Below, piece by piece: positions 23,577 through 25,097 of a stretch of DNA of 25,097 bases; position 1 is the first letter of the stretch, and the number at the start of each line of letters is the position of its first letter. Below the pieces are notes generated by a model, which saw only the letters and a list, made by a program, of their open reading frames with translations, was not told the origin of the DNA and made no database searches. The stretch comes from Candidatus Gerdarchaeota archaeon (lineage in GTDB: Archaea > Asgardarchaeota > Heimdallarchaeia > JABLTI01), in assembly GCA_016840945.1 (NCBI GenBank), contig JAEORJ010000203.1, positions 1 to 25,097 of the forward strand, in the 5' to 3' direction. Both the position numbers and the translations under genes were made by a program.

Positions 23577-24278
23577 TTGAATTATCGTAAGAAAACAACA
23601 CTAGCAATTATTCTTTTCATTTACATTGGTTCTTTTACAGCATCATGTGCGAAGCCTAATGATTCCTCAAAATTCTCAAGTGAAATTAATCTAGATAATT
23701 CAATTACACTAACTGCCTATGAGTATCAAGTTGTTTCTGTCAATGCTACCAAAGGACAATTAATTAGTGGTGATTGGGAAGCTACTCCAGCAACTGCTGC
23801 TACTTTTTTAATTTTTATAATTGATTCAGATGGTTTAACAGAGTGGGAAAACAGCAATGATTTAGAACAAGCTATTAATCGAATACCAAGTAGTCAACTA
23901 TTATACTTGTATGATCCGATTTTCAATCCTGATGATTTTCTAGGAGATAATTACCGTACAGGAACATTTCAAAAGAAGGCTCCATATGATGATATTTGGA
24001 ATTTAGTGTTGTATGCAGGTGCTACTCTTATTCCCACTACCTTCTATTGGCACATAGATGTTTGGGGTGGAATTTACTATGATATTGTTATGTACTTTCT
24101 TGGTGGAATTATTGTAGCGACGTCTACTGCTGCAATTATAATTAAAATCCGTAAAGATAAGAAGAAACCCTATGAAGAAGAATTTTCCGAAATTGTCAAT
24201 GAATATAAAGAAGAAGAAAGTACTGGTAAACTAGGGTCATTGGAAGAAGATGACGAAGAGAATGATTTTAGTGATTAA
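23577..24278 (+). CDS. Hypothetical single-span surface protein with acidic cytoplasmic tail
   Basis: A 233-residue protein, not assigned to a family. It has a signal peptide (1-24; ends SFTASC, a near-lipobox with Cys24, although T replaces the usual L), an external beta-rich domain (about 36-162, with LTAYEYQVVSVNATKGQLIS, FLIFIIDSDG, IWNLVLYAGA and TTFYWHIDVW), one transmembrane helix (about 168-190), a basic stop-transfer (KIRKDKKK), and a strongly acidic tail of about 35 residues. The external part resembles small beta-sandwich domains of the GOLD/emp24 type in strand pattern only. The start is TTG 23577 with GAGGT at 23564-23568. It lies 109 nt after SBP copy 3 and 32 nt before nreA. 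A role with the binding proteins is possible from position alone. Confidence 0.72.
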   Translation: MNYRKKTTLAIILFIYIGSFTASCAKPNDSSKFSSEINLDNSITLTAYEYQVVSVNATKGQLISGDWEATPATAATFLIFIIDSDGLTEWENSNDLEQAINRIPSSQLLYLYDPIFNPDDFLGDNYRTGTFQKKAPYDDIWNLVLYAGATLIPTTFYWHIDVWGGIYYDIVMYFLGGIIVATSTAAIIIKIRKDKKKPYEEEFSEIVNEYKEEESTGKLGSLEEDDEENDFSD

Positions 24279-24310
24279 TTGCATTAGTATTACTTAGAAG
24301 TGATTTTCAG

Positions 24311-25097
24311 TTGAGTGGTGGCATTAATGTTTCTACCTCTCCTTCCGAGATTGATCGCAACCTTTGCCAAAGATGCAAAGGATTTAGAAAACTATGTGGA
24401 AAAACATTATGTCCTATTTTAGCTAAAGCAAAATCCATCGCTGAAATTCAAAAAACCTTCTCTAAAACAGCTTTCTTTGGCGCTTCTCCCCCAGGTTTCT
24501 TTGTAGGAGAGTTTGGTTACCCAAAGGTTGCCATTGGTCCTTTGGTTCCCCCAGTGAGTGATAGAGACACCACTATTTATGATGCTGAAGATCTATGGAT
24601 CCATGAAACGATTAACGATATAATTGGCTATCGAACCTCTCTTGTGAGAGGTAAAAAAGCCATCAATGTTAAAAAAGCCAAAGAACCCGATACCTTACTG
24701 CAAACCACTCAAGAGCTTGTTATGGCAAGTGAACCTGTTGATACAGAAATGTCGTTTATTAAACGACCTCGATTAGATATTGATTTTTCACCTCGAGTTG
24801 CTCCAAGTGGACCTTCGGGCGAAATAAAAAAGGCTACTTTAACTGAAAATCCAAATATCCCTAGATCCGTTGATAAAGTGGTTAGCGATATTGATTTGAA
24901 AGCTATTGGAGGAGTGTTCAAACTCTATGATGATGAAATACCACAGAGACAAATTACTCGATTGCTTTCTGCAGGACTTTTTGGAGTTAAGAAGCAACGG
25001 CGGTTAGTACCTACCACTTGGTCAATAACAGCAGTAGATGATATATTAGGAAAACGATATTGGAAAGAAATTCTAAATAAAAATTGGATAAACAACG
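24311..25097 (+). CDS. nreA: DNA repair protein NreA (3' end outside window)
   Basis: The first 262 codons of an archaeal Nre-family protein, which acts in DNA repair with PCNA in haloarchaea. The N-terminal zinc-binding cluster is LCQRCKGFRKLCGKTLCPI (C19, C22, C29, C34). Conserved blocks follow: GASPPGFFVGEFGYPKVAIG, PLVPP, DAEDLW, QELVMASEPVDTEMSF, GPSGE, ENPNI, LLSAGLFGVKKQRRLVPT and WSITAVDDILG. The start is TTG 24311: the frame is closed by a stop at 24272, no ATG or GTG is available before the cluster, and AAGTGAT lies 6-7 nt upstream. The C-terminal part, where a PCNA-interaction motif would be expected, is beyond the window. Confidence 0.94.
   Translation, partial: MSGGINVSTSPSEIDRNLCQRCKGFRKLCGKTLCPILAKAKSIAEIQKTFSKTAFFGASPPGFFVGEFGYPKVAIGPLVPPVSDRDTTIYDAEDLWIHETINDIIGYRTSLVRGKKAINVKKAKEPDTLLQTTQELVMASEPVDTEMSFIKRPRLDIDFSPRVAPSGPSGEIKKATLTENPNIPRSVDKVVSDIDLKAIGGVFKLYDDEIPQRQITRLLSAGLFGVKKQRRLVPTTWSITAVDDILGKRYWKEILNKNWINN

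Noticed and set aside
1..25097. tRNA, rRNA, CRISPR repeats, insertion sequences or integrase genes.
   Set aside because: Scanning both strands by eye showed no T-arm consensus, no regularly spaced repeats and no transposase or integrase motifs. A covariance-model search would be decisive for small RNAs.

Overview
The window is AT-rich DNA from an archaeon. This rests on a haloarchaeal/euryarchaeal-type gene set: a short archaeal adenylosuccinate synthetase, a membrane-anchored LonB-type protease, the DNA repair protein NreA, RtcB RNA ligase, and C-terminally membrane-anchored solute-binding proteins. Shine-Dalgarno sites are of the GAGG/GGTGA type and TTG starts are frequent. The mix (LURP-one/tubby-like protein with a zinc ribbon, YhhN/TMEM86 protein, SagB-type nitroreductase, many zinc-ribbon and single-span proteins) resembles Asgard (Promethearchaeota) genomes. 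That placement is an inference; no marker gene in the window proves it.

Layout. 1-2251 (+): a nitroreductase cut by the window edge, a SagB-type nitroreductase and a YhhN membrane protein, probably one operon. 2294-2809 (-): a small four-helix membrane protein. 2980-3873 (+): a ZIP metal transporter, converging on an Fsr-like MFS transporter (3881-5236, -). Upstream of that, on the same strand, lie a zinc-ribbon LURP-one protein (5336-6073) and RtcB (6206-7654). 7904-8923 (+): PurA. 8941-9822 (-): a surface protein anchored at its C-terminus, divergent from a Spinster-like MFS transporter (9966-11501, +) whose stop codon overlaps the start of a GH57-type protein (11498-12715). A strong hairpin separates that gene from a convergent minus-strand block: a zinc ribbon-TM-STGSI beta-solenoid gene split by an in-frame TGA (12758-14014), the radical SAM enzyme AmrS (14123-15142) and LonB (15235-17214).

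The most unusual region is 17587-23467 (+). Three tandem paralogous solute-binding proteins of the DppA/OppA (SBP_bac_5) family are all circularly permuted: the part that is C-terminal in DppA comes first, and the usual N-terminal part follows. Each has a hydrophobic signal/anchor at the N-terminus and a transmembrane anchor at the C-terminus, placed exactly at the cut point. No ABC permease or ATPase gene lies in the window. The first copy has its own promoter region, terminator hairpin and richer codon use; copies two and three form a tight operon. They are followed by a single-span surface protein (23577-24278) and the start of nreA (24311 to the window end).

No tRNA, rRNA, CRISPR array, insertion sequence or integrase gene was seen.
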